Source: a virus. From it: a DNA stretch of 53,866 nucleotides. Shown here one piece after another: positions 1 through 11,624 of this stretch (the stretch's first letter is position 1; each line of letters starts with the position of its first letter). Below the pieces are notes generated by a model that saw nothing but the letters and a program-made list of their open reading frames with translations, ran no database searches and was not told where the DNA came from. A program made the translations under genes and the position numbers. The stretch is taken from positions 1-53,866 of IMG/VR virus record IMGVR_UViG_3300031963_012638; one strand, 5' to 3'.

Positions 1-2
1 CT

Positions 3-3000
3 ATATCGGCAAATCAAACAAAAAAACTGTTGTTTTCAGACGATGGAGTGACTAAGTCTATCCAAACGCAAAGTACATATTCAAATGTAACAATGCAAGA
101 CTCTAAAATTTATCATCCTAAAGAAGGGTTTATAAATTTTAATCATACAACTGGAGAATTTTCTTCGGCTGATTCTTTTGCAAATCTGCCAATTTATAAT
201 TTTTCTAAAGACTCATTAGTTATCAATGGTTTGAGTTTAGATGCGGATTCTTTCAACTATGTTTCTTGGAATGGCTCATCCGCTTCAAAATCTCAGAAAA
301 CTTATTTTGATGGAATAAAAATATATTTAAAAGCTAAAGAAACAGAAGAAGATTCTACTAAACTCTTAAAAGACGATACAGATATAATCCTGTCCCAATT
401 CTCAACCGCCGTTGGAACGACTAGAGATTATTTTTTCCTGAAAGATGAATCTATAAATAGAGCATTAAATATAAGAATAATTAATGGCTCTTCTATAGAA
501 GTTTTGCAAAGGCAATATCAAGATTTCAAGTTAACAGTAACGCAAAAATCTGCTTCACTGGTGACTTACTCTATTATATATCCTTCTTCTTCGCCATTCT
601 TTGAGTTGTCAAATTCAAGAGAGCAATTAGTTTTGCTTAAAGGTGATTTGGTTCAATATATAGATCTTAAATCTTTAGACGCAGGGTTGCCGAAAGAGTC
701 TTTCGTTTATTTTGTAAATAAAAATAGCCAATCGGTATTTTTCTATAGAAATACCCAGGAAAATATAGTCTATACGCTAGCAGAAAACCAAATAGCAAGA
801 GCAATGTTGGTGACAGTAGGCTCGACGCAAGTTGTCAGATTAGATATCCTAAACGAAACTCTGAGTCATTTTTATTTTGATATAGATAATTCTTTGATTT
901 CGTCTTCTATTAATATTTTAGACTTGAATTTCTGCGGAACTCAAATCAACTTGCCGCCTGCCTCTAGCCTTCAAAATAAAGAACTGTTCCTGATTTGCAG
1001 AAATAGATTTTTACCAAATAAAATTAATAAAGAATCAGTAAAAGATACCGAGAACATAATATCTACAGAAGATAATCCTTCTACATTGGAAATAAATGAA
1101 ATAGGGGATTTAGCTCAAAATTCAATATGTTTAAGGGTAACTGGTTCAAGTTCTGACGCTTTGCCAATATTGCAAAGAACAAGTTTCTTAAGCAGAAATG
1201 TAAACGGCACTGTTATTGATTTAGAGGATAATGTAATAGATAGATATCATGAAGACTATTTTTATATTAGAAATAGCCAAATAGACACATTTACAATAAA
1301 AGATAGCTATAATAGAAAATATGGGTATAAAGGAAAGATATTTTTGCCGACATTGGAACAATCCGTCGGAATACAATCATTTGATTCAGCGGATGGCAAT
1401 AATCTATATAGAATAAAAGAAGTTAATTCTATTGATTTTGATTATGCTCCAGATGAGTATGTTAATGGAAGACTTCAGGCTTCTAAGCCTTTAATACCGG
1501 ACGCCAGAATATTCAGTTACGAAAGTGAGAGCGGATCGACTGCTAAAAGCTTTCCTAATGCATTAGCGACAGATCAGATTTTAATAAATTTTGCTTATGA
1601 TACTGTTACAGTTTCAGTAGATTCAGTTACAAAAACTCTTAAGAAAAACCGCTTAGTAAAAAACTCTGGAGCGAATTATGTATATCCAATATACAATAAC
1701 AAAGAATTCTTCATAGCGCAAGTAAATTCTGAAAGAACTAATACTAGAAAATCAGGAGGCACAACATTTTATTATATAATAGAAGCAGACAAAGCAGATG
1801 TAGATTCTATTATTTTGCCGGATATTTCAGCAACGATTTCTTTTGTAATTAAAAATGTTTCAGGAAGGCCATATGAAATAAAAACATTGAGTGGAGTTCT
1901 TGTACATACGCTTTTGCCATCTTCTGGTAATAATCAAAAATTGTTTACATATACTGGAGCGTCTTACACAGTTACTACAGATACTACTGATTTTAGCGAT
2001 TCAAACATTTTTGGCGAAGTAGAAAACGTGTCTTATTTGCCGACCTCTATAGCGCTAAGTAATCAAGCCTTTGATTTAGAAGCAGAACATCCTTTGGCTT
2101 CCTTGTGGGCGGCTGGTTTTTCTAAGATAGATTTAATACAAGATGCGTTTATTGATATAGATGGTAACACTATTAAACTGGATATTGATTATTCAGTTTT
2201 TGACGTTTATTCTTCCGTATCAGTTTCAACTTCGAAAATTATTTACTGCTATGGGAGAAAAGCTATCGACATAACTCAATTAGGCGATAAAAAGTATATT
2301 GTCAATGATTTTTATCTTTTTGCATCTTACGATGGAACAAAGATAAAGAAGGAGCAATTTTATTTGACCGACAGAGTAAGTGATGAGTTCAACGCCGGGG
2401 CATATAATTTAAAAGTTATAGATACAAATCATACTGATTTAACTAAGTTTTTTAAATCACAAAATGCAATAAATGGTTTGCCAAATGTTATATTAATTCC
2501 AATAACTAAATACTCATCTAAATTTTACTTGCCAAATCTTGATATAAGTATTGGTGGTTCGACTTTGGCTTCATTGCTATCGGGCAAAAAGATATTATTT
2601 GTTAATTTAGTAAAGTCAGATTCTTCTGCTCCGAATTCAATTTATAATTATTCCACAGCGGTGACTAGCAATTTACTTGATGTAAATTCAATAGCTTTAT
2701 ATTCTGTGAGCGGCTCTGCTTGGGTAAAGGAAACATCTAGTTTGCCTCAAGTTAAAAAAGTATTTGCTACGGCTAGAAATCTGAAAGGAATATCTGGGCT
2801 ATCAACCACGGAAATAGTAGGGGGCAATGAGTTTTTATATCTTCCAAATTTTAATAGATTCAATGTAGACATCAATAGTTTTATTGATAAATCATTTAGA
2901 GATTTTTATGTTTTTAATCCTTGCAAATATAGAATGTACATTGGCTCTAATAATTCGTTGCTAGGCAATGGAGCTTTGACAAGAGTAATTAGAAATGCCA

Positions 3001-5315
3001 CTCAAAACTTGTTTACTGCATCTAGCTTAGATTTAAATGCTTCGTCAGTTTTTTCAGTGACAACGCTCAACTATGCAGAAGGAAGAGCGCCAGAAAATCT
3101 AACACAAACAGTAAATGAACTTTATCCAAATCTAAAATTTGGAGCAAGAATAAAGGTCATTCAAAATATAGGCAATAGCAAGTATACATATTTATTTAGA
3201 TATAACTCAAAAAATAAAGCAGAAGAAATAATAATAAAAAACAGAGAATTCGGAGTTCTTGACCTTAAAGATTTAACTTCTTATGATGCTAATAGTAAAT
3301 TGTTTATTTACGGCTCTTCTCAAGTAAACAGTTCTGGCAATTTCTTCGACTCGTATAGTTTGAAGCTATTAAACGCTGGGCTTCTTGGATCAGAAAAGTT
3401 CTATATTTACAATAATACACCTTATTATTTAAGCATCTTTTTTGATTTTGCTACAGAGACTTTTTGTTCTATACCGCCAAAATCTTTTATAGAAATAAGT
3501 GATTCCAGAGTTAGTTTCTTGGGGTCTTACGAAAAAGGAATTTATTATATATCAAAGAAAGATTCTTCTACGAACTATTTATTAAAAACTGATTTGAAGT
3601 TTTTCTTGAATGGTATTTATGATTACGTTAGTTTTGCTGGGGAAAAAGAGTCAGATAAAGATAATAAAAATATCATAATCACTCCTTTAATAAAAGACGA
3701 GACGTACGCTTCTTCTTATTATTATGCTGATCAAGCCATTATAGAAACAGTAGTTAATAATTTCAGAGGCATATATATAACAAATTTAGCTTCGATGAAT
3801 TTAACAAATAATACTCAATCGTATAATTTGTTAAAACCAGTTTATAGAATAACAACAGCCGGGCATTATCTATTAACAGATAATAATAATGACTTGACGG
3901 TAACTGCGCCAAGCTATGGGCAGCAAATTTTCTTGATAAATAATTGTCCAAGAGATATTTTTGTAAATATATTAAGTGATGAAAATAGAAGAAGAAAAGT
4001 CTATAGAAATTCAGTGATGATCGTAGAAGCTGGTCCGACAAGCGGAGTTGTTTCTAGATATTTGAAAAAAGCAAAAGCTAGGGATGAATTTTATTGCATA
4101 TTCAATCCTAACACGGCGATATCGACACAGAGAGAAATAACTCTAAATTTGGGAATAATAAGAAATGAAGAGCTTCTGCCAATACTAGACGATAATCAAG
4201 TAGAACAAAAATCTTATGTTAAACTATTATCTAAAGATGGAACTTCTACGACAATAAATCTGGCTCTTAGAAATTACTATAATGGCAAAGACATACCAAC
4301 GGATTCGCCTTCTAATGTGGTAGGATACGAAGTGGGAATCGGCCATGAAACAATTTATAGATTTTTATTCTTTGATGCCTACCAATCGACTTATACTTTG
4401 CCGGGCATACAAAATGGAATTAAATATCAAGTAAGCATAAGCCAGAGCTTTTTTGATAATATAAACATACCAACAGACACGGCATTTACTAACACCACAG
4501 AATTACCGTATTTAAAATATAAAGGAAAGTTTTATTCAGATGGCGAAACATTTATAGGAGAAGATGTAACTACTTATGAAATAAAGTATCCTAATTTTGT
4601 TCGTTTGTATAAAGTGGTAGAAGACATAGACAGGCCGTTCAACAAAGCTGAGGAGAAAGGAGAAGAAGGCGGCGCGGATCCAAGTATAACTGAGGAAGAA
4701 GAGGTCGCCGTGGATCAGCTTGAATTATTCAAAGCTCAAATTAGAAACGCGTATAAATCAACGGCAAATAGCATTATAGCTTGGATACCAAGAGACCAGT
4801 CGGCTTTTTGGTTGAACTCCGATTACGTTGATGATTGGTGGACTATTGGCGCTGTCGATAACAGTCAAACTATAACTATAAATCTAGAAGGCACAAATAA
4901 AACAATAACATTTAAAAGATGCGAGATAAAGAAGACGGGGCTTAGGTCTCCTATATTTAATTATAATTATTCGTTCTTTTCTGCTTTGAGCCCAGTTAGG
5001 CAGATGCCTGATAATAGACAGCTTACGATTGGCTTAGACGCAAATCTAAACCCAACTCAAATAAATAATATCAAAAAGCTATTGGGTCAATCTCAAACAG
5101 CCGACAATACTTTACTGCCACAAAGCGAAATGGAAATAGGCGGTCTTTATGTAGAAAGCTTGTTCCCAGAAAATACAGTAGATGCAAATTATAATATAAT
5201 TAATAATTCTGATATAGAAGTGAATATAACAATAAGCAAGATAAAGAGTGCGCCAGATATTAAATTTGACGATTTCTCTAAATCTTCTGTAATTAAAATT
5301 ATAAATAGAAAATAA
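3..5315 (+). CDS. Giant phage structural protein, 5'-truncated
   Basis: The frame is open to the window edge: no stop lies before the first in-frame TTG at base 30 and no ATG start is visible, so the true start is outside. At least 1,770 residues remain, rich in short beta strands, Asn, Ser and Tyr, with no membrane segment or enzyme motif. Similar modules recur: a hydrophobic strand followed by an Asn-rich turn, such as FVIKNVSGRPYEI (near base 1850), FYIYNNTPYYLSI (near 3400) and FLINNCPRDIFVNI (near 3930). An acidic Glu/Gly linker lies around 4650-4710. One base separates it from the next giant gene. Size and position suggest a baseplate, tail-fibre or other virion protein. No family was recognised. 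Confidence 0.6.
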   Translation: MSANQTKKLLFSDDGVTKSIQTQSTYSNVTMQDSKIYHPKEGFINFNHTTGEFSSADSFANLPIYNFSKDSLVINGLSLDADSFNYVSWNGSSASKSQKTYFDGIKIYLKAKETEEDSTKLLKDDTDIILSQFSTAVGTTRDYFFLKDESINRALNIRIINGSSIEVLQRQYQDFKLTVTQKSASLVTYSIIYPSSSPFFELSNSREQLVLLKGDLVQYIDLKSLDAGLPKESFVYFVNKNSQSVFFYRNTQENIVYTLAENQIARAMLVTVGSTQVVRLDILNETLSHFYFDIDNSLISSSINILDLNFCGTQINLPPASSLQNKELFLICRNRFLPNKINKESVKDTENIISTEDNPSTLEINEIGDLAQNSICLRVTGSSSDALPILQRTSFLSRNVNGTVIDLEDNVIDRYHEDYFYIRNSQIDTFTIKDSYNRKYGYKGKIFLPTLEQSVGIQSFDSADGNNLYRIKEVNSIDFDYAPDEYVNGRLQASKPLIPDARIFSYESESGSTAKSFPNALATDQILINFAYDTVTVSVDSVTKTLKKNRLVKNSGANYVYPIYNNKEFFIAQVNSERTNTRKSGGTTFYYIIEADKADVDSIILPDISATISFVIKNVSGRPYEIKTLSGVLVHTLLPSSGNNQKLFTYTGASYTVTTDTTDFSDSNIFGEVENVSYLPTSIALSNQAFDLEAEHPLASLWAAGFSKIDLIQDAFIDIDGNTIKLDIDYSVFDVYSSVSVSTSKIIYCYGRKAIDITQLGDKKYIVNDFYLFASYDGTKIKKEQFYLTDRVSDEFNAGAYNLKVIDTNHTDLTKFFKSQNAINGLPNVILIPITKYSSKFYLPNLDISIGGSTLASLLSGKKILFVNLVKSDSSAPNSIYNYSTAVTSNLLDVNSIALYSVSGSAWVKETSSLPQVKKVFATARNLKGISGLSTTEIVGGNEFLYLPNFNRFNVDINSFIDKSFRDFYVFNPCKYRMYIGSNNSLLGNGALTRVIRNATQNLFTASSLDLNASSVFSVTTLNYAEGRAPENLTQTVNELYPNLKFGARIKVIQNIGNSKYTYLFRYNSKNKAEEIIIKNREFGVLDLKDLTSYDANSKLFIYGSSQVNSSGNFFDSYSLKLLNAGLLGSEKFYIYNNTPYYLSIFFDFATETFCSIPPKSFIEISDSRVSFLGSYEKGIYYISKKDSSTNYLLKTDLKFFLNGIYDYVSFAGEKESDKDNKNIIITPLIKDETYASSYYYADQAIIETVVNNFRGIYITNLASMNLTNNTQSYNLLKPVYRITTAGHYLLTDNNNDLTVTAPSYGQQIFLINNCPRDIFVNILSDENRRRKVYRNSVMIVEAGPTSGVVSRYLKKAKARDEFYCIFNPNTAISTQREITLNLGIIRNEELLPILDDNQVEQKSYVKLLSKDGTSTTINLALRNYYNGKDIPTDSPSNVVGYEVGIGHETIYRFLFFDAYQSTYTLPGIQNGIKYQVSISQSFFDNINIPTDTAFTNTTELPYLKYKGKFYSDGETFIGEDVTTYEIKYPNFVRLYKVVEDIDRPFNKAEEKGEEGGADPSITEEEEVAVDQLELFKAQIRNAYKSTANSIIAWIPRDQSAFWLNSDYVDDWWTIGAVDNSQTITINLEGTNKTITFKRCEIKKTGLRSPIFNYNYSFFSALSPVRQMPDNRQLTIGLDANLNPTQINNIKKLLGQSQTADNTLLPQSEMEIGGLYVESLFPENTVDANYNIINNSDIEVNITISKIKSAPDIKFDDFSKSSVIKIINRK

Positions 5316-5316
5316 T

Positions 5317-8127
5317 ATGTCATCTTTTTATGTAAGAGCTGATTTTTTTTATGCGGATAATGCTTTTTCTGATTCTTACGCTTCTATATTTAGCGATAAT
5401 CAGTATTTGACTTCTCCTTCGGAGGCTTTTAACAGTCCAACTTATGTTAAGGGTGTAGCTAGAAATTATTTAGACCATCTCGGGGTGGCTAATAATGCTA
5501 ATTTATTTTGGACTGATGCTTTGGGTTTAGATGGCGGCGGTACAGCTTTAGACATATCAAATCTTTACTTATCTGCCGGTTATAGATCAGGCCAATTAAA
5601 ATGCGTTAGCGATAATGGTGGCGCTGGGAGTAATGGCGTAGGCGGGACCATGGGCAACGTGCAATTGGGAGCAGGAAATTTTATAGAAAGAAGAACAATA
5701 GTAAGCGCAGAAGCTCTTAGCGTATTTGAGGTCGATATATATTCTTATTCCGCGCTGCTAATAAATAAAATATATCATAAATTGCTTCCTTCTGGAGATG
5801 GTAGTTCTGCCACGATGCTTTCTTTTAATATGTCTGATATAGACATAAATAAAGTGCCTACAAATAATGTTTATATAAACTATAGTTATTGCAAAATTTT
5901 AAATTATAAAATTACTCCCACCGCATCACCCGCTACTTTTTACTATAAAAATTTAATTTTGATAGAAAATAAAAGTCATGATTATTTAGAAGATTTTTCT
6001 AATAAATTTTATTATGATCCAGGCACGCAAAGATATTATTTAGATGATCAACTAACAGAATGTTCGATCAAGTTAAGCGACTATTTTTGTCCTTTTATCC
6101 TTCTAGTTACGTCAGATGGATGGGTGACTAAAAGTGTTTTTCATGGACCAGTTTCTTTTCAATTAGAAAAAACTAACGACGCTACTTTAGAAAACATATC
6201 GTCTGAAATATCATTTGAATATGTTGACGTTTGCAATTCTTCAGTATCTGTAGCTCCTAATAATACAATAACATGCACAAGTAATGCTGGAGAAGTTTCC
6301 GTAAATGTAAATGGAGTAATAAAAATATTTGAAGATCAACAAATTTGTCCAATTAATGGAACAGCAAAAACAGTAATAGCAGTTTTTTCATTAAAAGCAG
6401 ATCAAACACTAGAATTATACAAAAACTTCGCATCGGTTAATACAGTAAAAGCAGACATATGGGGATATAATTTTAGATATATAAAATATTTTGATGGAAC
6501 GGTTTATCATGCTTTCAAGGATAACGGAAGCGTTGCTTCAGCGACTGTATCTTATATAGACCAAGTTTTAGATTTGTCAAAATACTTTAGCATTAAAGAA
6601 ATTTCTGATGGAACGGTTCTATCCGACTCAGGAACAATAACAGCCATAACATTAAGATTCAGGGTTTTTAAGGTAGTAGAGACAGATGCTGATGGAACAG
6701 ATTATTCTTTGGATATTCCTGTCGAAATTAAAATTCCAAGAATAGTTTCAATAGACGAGGACACTGAAGCAAAACAAATTATAATCAAAACTGATTTTGC
6801 TACAAGGTTAGTCTATAGATTTAATCAAGAATCAACCATTTCTGTGAACGTGACAGACACTGCTAATGGGACAAATCAAACAACAATAATAAGCTCGACA
6901 GGAAAAGTCGGGACTTTTTCTTGCAAAGCATTTAATTTCTATTATGATTTTGGAAATACAATAAGAAATCAATACTCAACGGACGAACAATCAATAGAAT
7001 TAATTAGAAACATAACAATACCAGCTTTTACTTTAACAATAAAAATAGGAGGCGTAACAAAAACAATCTATGACGAAAATAGAAATTCGTCTAGTTCTTT
7101 AACATTTACTGACTTGTCTCAAGATCAAATACTTGACTATACTGTTTTTTCAGATTATATAACGGAGGGGGGATCTTACACATTCCAATTAGCTTATAGT
7201 TTAGTTAATACTAAATATTCTTCGATGTTTTTAAGATTAGGGAATGATCCGACTTTGAGGCCGATGGTTTTAAGCGCCGGGGTTTCTTCGGCAGTGATAA
7301 CAAAGTCTAACTTATTTAGATTATTAGATAAAGAAAATAGAATAATTCTTTCATTTTTAGCAGATGGAGAAGTGCCATTTAATTTTCCTTTCACATTCTT
7401 AAACACTTCAGTTTCTAATCCTCCGGTTTGTAATTCTTTTTCTTTGTCTAGAGTGCAGCTTGATTACCCAAATGCGTCGATATCTTTTCCTTTGACTTAT
7501 ACTTATGCGGATGAGGTCGAATACTCTATTATAGATCAAAATGATCAGCAGCTATATGGTCCTATATTAATAAAAGAAAAATTTGATGATATAGAATATT
7601 ACTTTACATCTGGATTGACTAGGCAAAGAACAATACAAATAAATAACATAAAAATAAATAATCAAGTTACATCTCTGAGGGCTAGAGCAACAGTTAGGAA
7701 TATAATATCTGCAGCGAATCCATCTAAAGCAGAAAGCACTCAAACCTCTTCTAACTCATACTCTGTGCCGTCTAAAATAGGGGAAGCAGAAGTTATTTTA
7801 TATTCTGATTATTCATCGAATATATTGAGTACAGAAATATCTGAGATAACAAAGGGAGAATTTTTTTGGGCGTTTTTGCAGTTAAAAGATGTTGATGGAA
7901 ATGTAATTCCTGTAGGGAATTATTCTAGCTATTTGAACTCAAACTACAAGCCTGAAATTTTGCTACTTGAATCAGCCGACTCTAATAAAGACTTAGATGG
8001 TGTAATTTCAGAAAGAGTGACTGAATATATTTTTAAATTTAAAATACAAAACAGCACTCTTTTTAATGATACAGACGCTGTGTTCCAAGCTAAATATCAA
8101 CCAATCCTAGACTCGGAGATACAATAA
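5317..8127 (+). CDS. Large phage structural protein, unknown family
   Basis: This 936-residue beta-rich protein starts one base after the previous stop and shares the final A of its TAATG junction with the next gene, so the three large genes form one transcription unit. An N-terminal Gly-rich stretch (LDGGGTALDI, NGGAGSNGVGGTMG, roughly residues 70-115) resembles the loops of virion surface or assembly proteins. The rest looks like strings of immunoglobulin-like or other beta-sandwich domains, with phrases such as YTYADEVEYSIID. No Shine-Dalgarno sequence precedes the ATG. A tail or baseplate component is inferred from size, composition and neighbours only. Confidence 0.6.
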   Translation: MSSFYVRADFFYADNAFSDSYASIFSDNQYLTSPSEAFNSPTYVKGVARNYLDHLGVANNANLFWTDALGLDGGGTALDISNLYLSAGYRSGQLKCVSDNGGAGSNGVGGTMGNVQLGAGNFIERRTIVSAEALSVFEVDIYSYSALLINKIYHKLLPSGDGSSATMLSFNMSDIDINKVPTNNVYINYSYCKILNYKITPTASPATFYYKNLILIENKSHDYLEDFSNKFYYDPGTQRYYLDDQLTECSIKLSDYFCPFILLVTSDGWVTKSVFHGPVSFQLEKTNDATLENISSEISFEYVDVCNSSVSVAPNNTITCTSNAGEVSVNVNGVIKIFEDQQICPINGTAKTVIAVFSLKADQTLELYKNFASVNTVKADIWGYNFRYIKYFDGTVYHAFKDNGSVASATVSYIDQVLDLSKYFSIKEISDGTVLSDSGTITAITLRFRVFKVVETDADGTDYSLDIPVEIKIPRIVSIDEDTEAKQIIIKTDFATRLVYRFNQESTISVNVTDTANGTNQTTIISSTGKVGTFSCKAFNFYYDFGNTIRNQYSTDEQSIELIRNITIPAFTLTIKIGGVTKTIYDENRNSSSSLTFTDLSQDQILDYTVFSDYITEGGSYTFQLAYSLVNTKYSSMFLRLGNDPTLRPMVLSAGVSSAVITKSNLFRLLDKENRIILSFLADGEVPFNFPFTFLNTSVSNPPVCNSFSLSRVQLDYPNASISFPLTYTYADEVEYSIIDQNDQQLYGPILIKEKFDDIEYYFTSGLTRQRTIQINNIKINNQVTSLRARATVRNIISAANPSKAESTQTSSNSYSVPSKIGEAEVILYSDYSSNILSTEISEITKGEFFWAFLQLKDVDGNVIPVGNYSSYLNSNYKPEILLLESADSNKDLDGVISERVTEYIFKFKIQNSTLFNDTDAVFQAKYQPILDSEIQ

Positions 8128-11100
8128 TGCCAATAAGATTAACACAACAAAAATCATATCCAATAGCTGTAAATAGAGAAGACCCGGGAACATCTTCTTT
8201 GCCTACAGTGGGCCTAACCGTAGAAAAATACGAAAACAATTTAGATAAGTTTAATTTAATAATAATAGTTTTAAATGCTTCTTCGGCTGTTTTATCAAAG
8301 CAATTTTTTACTACCAAAAATGGAGATGAAGAACCCGTAGGAGAGCCAGAATTATTTGACGCACAAACTGTAAAGTTCAAGTCTTTTGAGGTAGACAGAG
8401 TATATAAAACTAGATTCATATTAACGGCTTCTAATTCTATTGGGACAGTATCCACCGAGCCTATTACCATAGATCCATCGAGTTCAACTATAACAGATTT
8501 ACCAACAAGCGTCATAGAAAGCTTTTCTATAAAAAGAGAGCCTAAAACTTATGATTTAGTAAATGCGCAATTAGTGTTAGCGCCGACAGAAGAGTTCAAT
8601 ATATCTGCTTTATCAGGGTTAGAGCTTTTTTATAAGAGAAAAGACGCAGAAAGTTGGAAAACTATAATTCTAAGTAAGGATAAATATTTAGCTAGAAAAG
8701 ATAGCAAAGGAAAAATTAGTGGTTATATTTTTAATTTTAATAAGCAATCTATAATAAGATCAGACTCTGGAGGGTATTTTGATTTTTATATAAAGGTTAG
8801 TTTTGATAGGTTTACGCCTCAAACTACAGAGCAAAAGACTCTTTTCTTTGATAACATAGACAATGCAGAACCACAAAGACCAATAGATTCTTCTATATCA
8901 ACAAATATAATAGATGTAGTTAATCCAGCAACTTTAAGATACGAAATATATACTAAATTTTCTGAGGTTTATACAATATCAAATAATCGGACAGAATCAA
9001 TTCAAGGTGATGAGATTACGAGCGCAGAACCCACTTATTCGCATGGTTTTTTAGATACTTCAGTTTTTAAAGGATTGGATATAGGAAATTATTATTTTAC
9101 GAATGGAGTAGGAAATGATTTTTTCTACTATGAGCCTAATTATACAAAAACAAATAATGAAACAAAGGGGTATTTTTATCCAGCTTCAGTTACAGAAATA
9201 CATCCATGTATAATAACTAACAAAGAAGGATTAGCTAATAAATCGATAGTTTTATTCTGGAAAATAAATGATGACTTTTTCGACTATTCTTTTTTTGAAA
9301 ATAAAATATCAATTAAAACAACGCTTTTCCAGGTAAAATTACAATATAAAAGTGGAGCTTCTTATGTAGATTTAACTAAAGTAATAACAATAACAAAAGA
9401 TCCAACTGCGACTTCGGCTGCGGAAAACAAAAAATTTGGTTTCTTTACCAAATCTCAAAAATTTGTTTTATCGATAGAGCGAGATGTAGATGTTATCGCA
9501 GCGCAAAGATCTTTATTTGATAGAATAGACGAATTAGAAGATAACAAAAATGACAACTTAAGACTTCTGGTAGTAAAACATGAAGTAGAATGTACATCAA
9601 GCGGAAGAACAAAGTCTCTAAGTTTTTCTAAATTACTAATTCCACCTTACTGGAGATACATTGCTTACGATAAGTATGTGCCATTAAATGCCGAAACAAG
9701 AAGCGAAAAAGACAAAAAGATAAATTTAGACTTAAATAGCCCAGTTTTGAGGGGCATTAGAATACCTGAAGCTGGTTTTTATAAATATGATGAACTGAAA
9801 GGCATCACAACTTCAGATGGGAGATCTTCGTCGTCTACATTTGACTTTAAAATATTTTATAAATTAGCGTGCGAATATGATGTTTTTTACAGAGATCCAG
9901 TATTAGAAGGTACAGTAAATTCTATTCTTTTACCTTCAGTGCCTAAAGATGTATTCCTTATTCCTCCTACTTTAAAAATACCTCCTCCAAACTTAGTTCC
10001 TGAGTCGCAGGGCGGCAAGCGAGCAGAGGGAATAGTAAAGTTAAATGAATATGGAAAAATAGTGGGCATACAAATAACTGATCCGGGGCACGGTTATTCT
10101 TTATTCAAAAATTTACAAAGCAAAAGAGAGCAGACTTTCACAGACCTTGTTCCTTTTGTTAAAAGATCTTTCCAAATAGTAGCTAATGATTTAAATATAA
10201 ACAGGAGCGTATTGGTTTTGCAGAATAATTCTTTTGATAGAGACAATCTAAAAGCGTCTATTGAAGGCGGAGTGAGACTGGCAAGCGTATATTCTGACAA
10301 ACAAAGACTTGAGCAAAACAATGGAAATCCTTTTTCCGTAGAGCAAAAGGCTAGGCTCGATGAATATTTAAATTTTTCTATACCAGAAGAGCAGCCAAAC
10401 TCAGAAAATTCTGTAGCTTTTTACGATCTTGACGCAACGCCAGAAGAGAAAGATGTGTCTTCTATAGGAATATTAGATGAAACTTGGAATATAATTTCAA
10501 AATTATATACAGATAAATTTACAAATCCACTAGAAAATAGCCAAATTTATACCGAAGATACGGACGCGGGCGTGAGCGAAGTGGAAGACTCGACGATTTC
10601 AAGCACAATAGAGCCAACAAAAGATTCTAGTGCTATAACTCCAGTTTCTTTAAATCCAAATGTAGAACAAAAGAGCGCTGATGGTGGGGTTCCAGAATTG
10701 TTTTCTTTAAATAATTTGACTGTTGTGCCAGATGGCAGCGCAGCAGTTTTCTCTACGAGCAGGTTTACTCCTCCTCCATGGCTCACGCTGCTGCCTCTTT
10801 CTGTGAGAGGAGATGGGCAATACGGCTTCGGTCCTTTGCCAAACATGCTGCCTAGAGCAGAGATGTTCAATAGACTAGTTATGGGGATAAATAATCTTAA
10901 TGAAGTTAGAGTTATTTTACCAATGATTTGGGCTGTAGATCAAAAGAATTCTTATAATGCTTGGTTCGAGTCGTCTTTAGGAGATAATGAATTTGATTTG
11001 ATTTCATTTAATACAAATGGAACAAAAGAAGCCCTAACAAATGAAGCTAGTCTTTATTTGCCAATAAACTCTTCTATTGCAGTTTCTGCTTCTAGAAGTG

Positions 11101-11624
11101 TAGGAAGAGTAGAATTAAAATCAGATAAAGCTGAGCCTTTAGGTTTGGCTCAAGGAATATATAAAGTTTCTTCTGAAGATTCAATGACTTTAAGCTTTAA
11201 GCCTTTCTTGCACCCTTTGATGGCGGGAGCATTTAAAGAAAGTTATTTAAGAACATTTAGAAGAAAAATATTAGGAATAGTTACAGAACAAACAACGTCT
11301 TGCGTTAATAATAGCGCGCCAATAGGAGTAGGGGGATATACAGCAATTGGTTGTCGTGGTTTAAATAATGATAGCTATGAAAAATATGTGCCTCCGGGGA
11401 CTTTGCTCCCGACAGCTAATACTGTTCCTAATACTTATTTTCAATTTTATAATGCAGGCGGCACTATAGAAGCCAATGCAAGAGGAACGGCGCAAGCATT
11501 ATCAGTTTCTAATGGGAGAATAAATGGAGAAGCTATATTCTGTACTTACGGATGCGGAGACTCTTATTCTAAAGCAATAGATTTTACATACGCAAATATG
11601 TTTCCAGGAACAATAAAAATATGA
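8127..11624 (+). CDS. Large phage structural protein with GxGY-type segment
   Basis: This is an 1,165-residue, mostly beta protein. GGAG-like bases (CGGAG) lie about 8 nt before its ATG, one of the few visible ribosome sites in the window. Near residues 635-655 it has GKIVGIQITDPGHGYS, a strand-turn phrase of the type seen repeatedly in phage baseplate and tail proteins. The C-terminal third is Gly/Ser/Asn-rich with four cysteines (SCVNNS, GCRGL, CTYGCG), which could bind metal or form disulphides. It overlaps the downstream zinc-ribbon gene by ATGA. A tail or baseplate role is inferred; no enzyme motif is visible. Confidence 0.6.
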   Translation: MPIRLTQQKSYPIAVNREDPGTSSLPTVGLTVEKYENNLDKFNLIIIVLNASSAVLSKQFFTTKNGDEEPVGEPELFDAQTVKFKSFEVDRVYKTRFILTASNSIGTVSTEPITIDPSSSTITDLPTSVIESFSIKREPKTYDLVNAQLVLAPTEEFNISALSGLELFYKRKDAESWKTIILSKDKYLARKDSKGKISGYIFNFNKQSIIRSDSGGYFDFYIKVSFDRFTPQTTEQKTLFFDNIDNAEPQRPIDSSISTNIIDVVNPATLRYEIYTKFSEVYTISNNRTESIQGDEITSAEPTYSHGFLDTSVFKGLDIGNYYFTNGVGNDFFYYEPNYTKTNNETKGYFYPASVTEIHPCIITNKEGLANKSIVLFWKINDDFFDYSFFENKISIKTTLFQVKLQYKSGASYVDLTKVITITKDPTATSAAENKKFGFFTKSQKFVLSIERDVDVIAAQRSLFDRIDELEDNKNDNLRLLVVKHEVECTSSGRTKSLSFSKLLIPPYWRYIAYDKYVPLNAETRSEKDKKINLDLNSPVLRGIRIPEAGFYKYDELKGITTSDGRSSSSTFDFKIFYKLACEYDVFYRDPVLEGTVNSILLPSVPKDVFLIPPTLKIPPPNLVPESQGGKRAEGIVKLNEYGKIVGIQITDPGHGYSLFKNLQSKREQTFTDLVPFVKRSFQIVANDLNINRSVLVLQNNSFDRDNLKASIEGGVRLASVYSDKQRLEQNNGNPFSVEQKARLDEYLNFSIPEEQPNSENSVAFYDLDATPEEKDVSSIGILDETWNIISKLYTDKFTNPLENSQIYTEDTDAGVSEVEDSTISSTIEPTKDSSAITPVSLNPNVEQKSADGGVPELFSLNNLTVVPDGSAAVFSTSRFTPPPWLTLLPLSVRGDGQYGFGPLPNMLPRAEMFNRLVMGINNLNEVRVILPMIWAVDQKNSYNAWFESSLGDNEFDLISFNTNGTKEALTNEASLYLPINSSIAVSASRSVGRVELKSDKAEPLGLAQGIYKVSSEDSMTLSFKPFLHPLMAGAFKESYLRTFRRKILGIVTEQTTSCVNNSAPIGVGGYTAIGCRGLNNDSYEKYVPPGTLLPTANTVPNTYFQFYNAGGTIEANARGTAQALSVSNGRINGEAIFCTYGCGDSYSKAIDFTYANMFPGTIKI

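Noticed and set aside
3763-4041. Minus-strand 92-residue frame inside the first structural gene
   Set aside because: It is a shadow of an AT-rich coding region with Leu/Tyr-rich random composition and no start signal.
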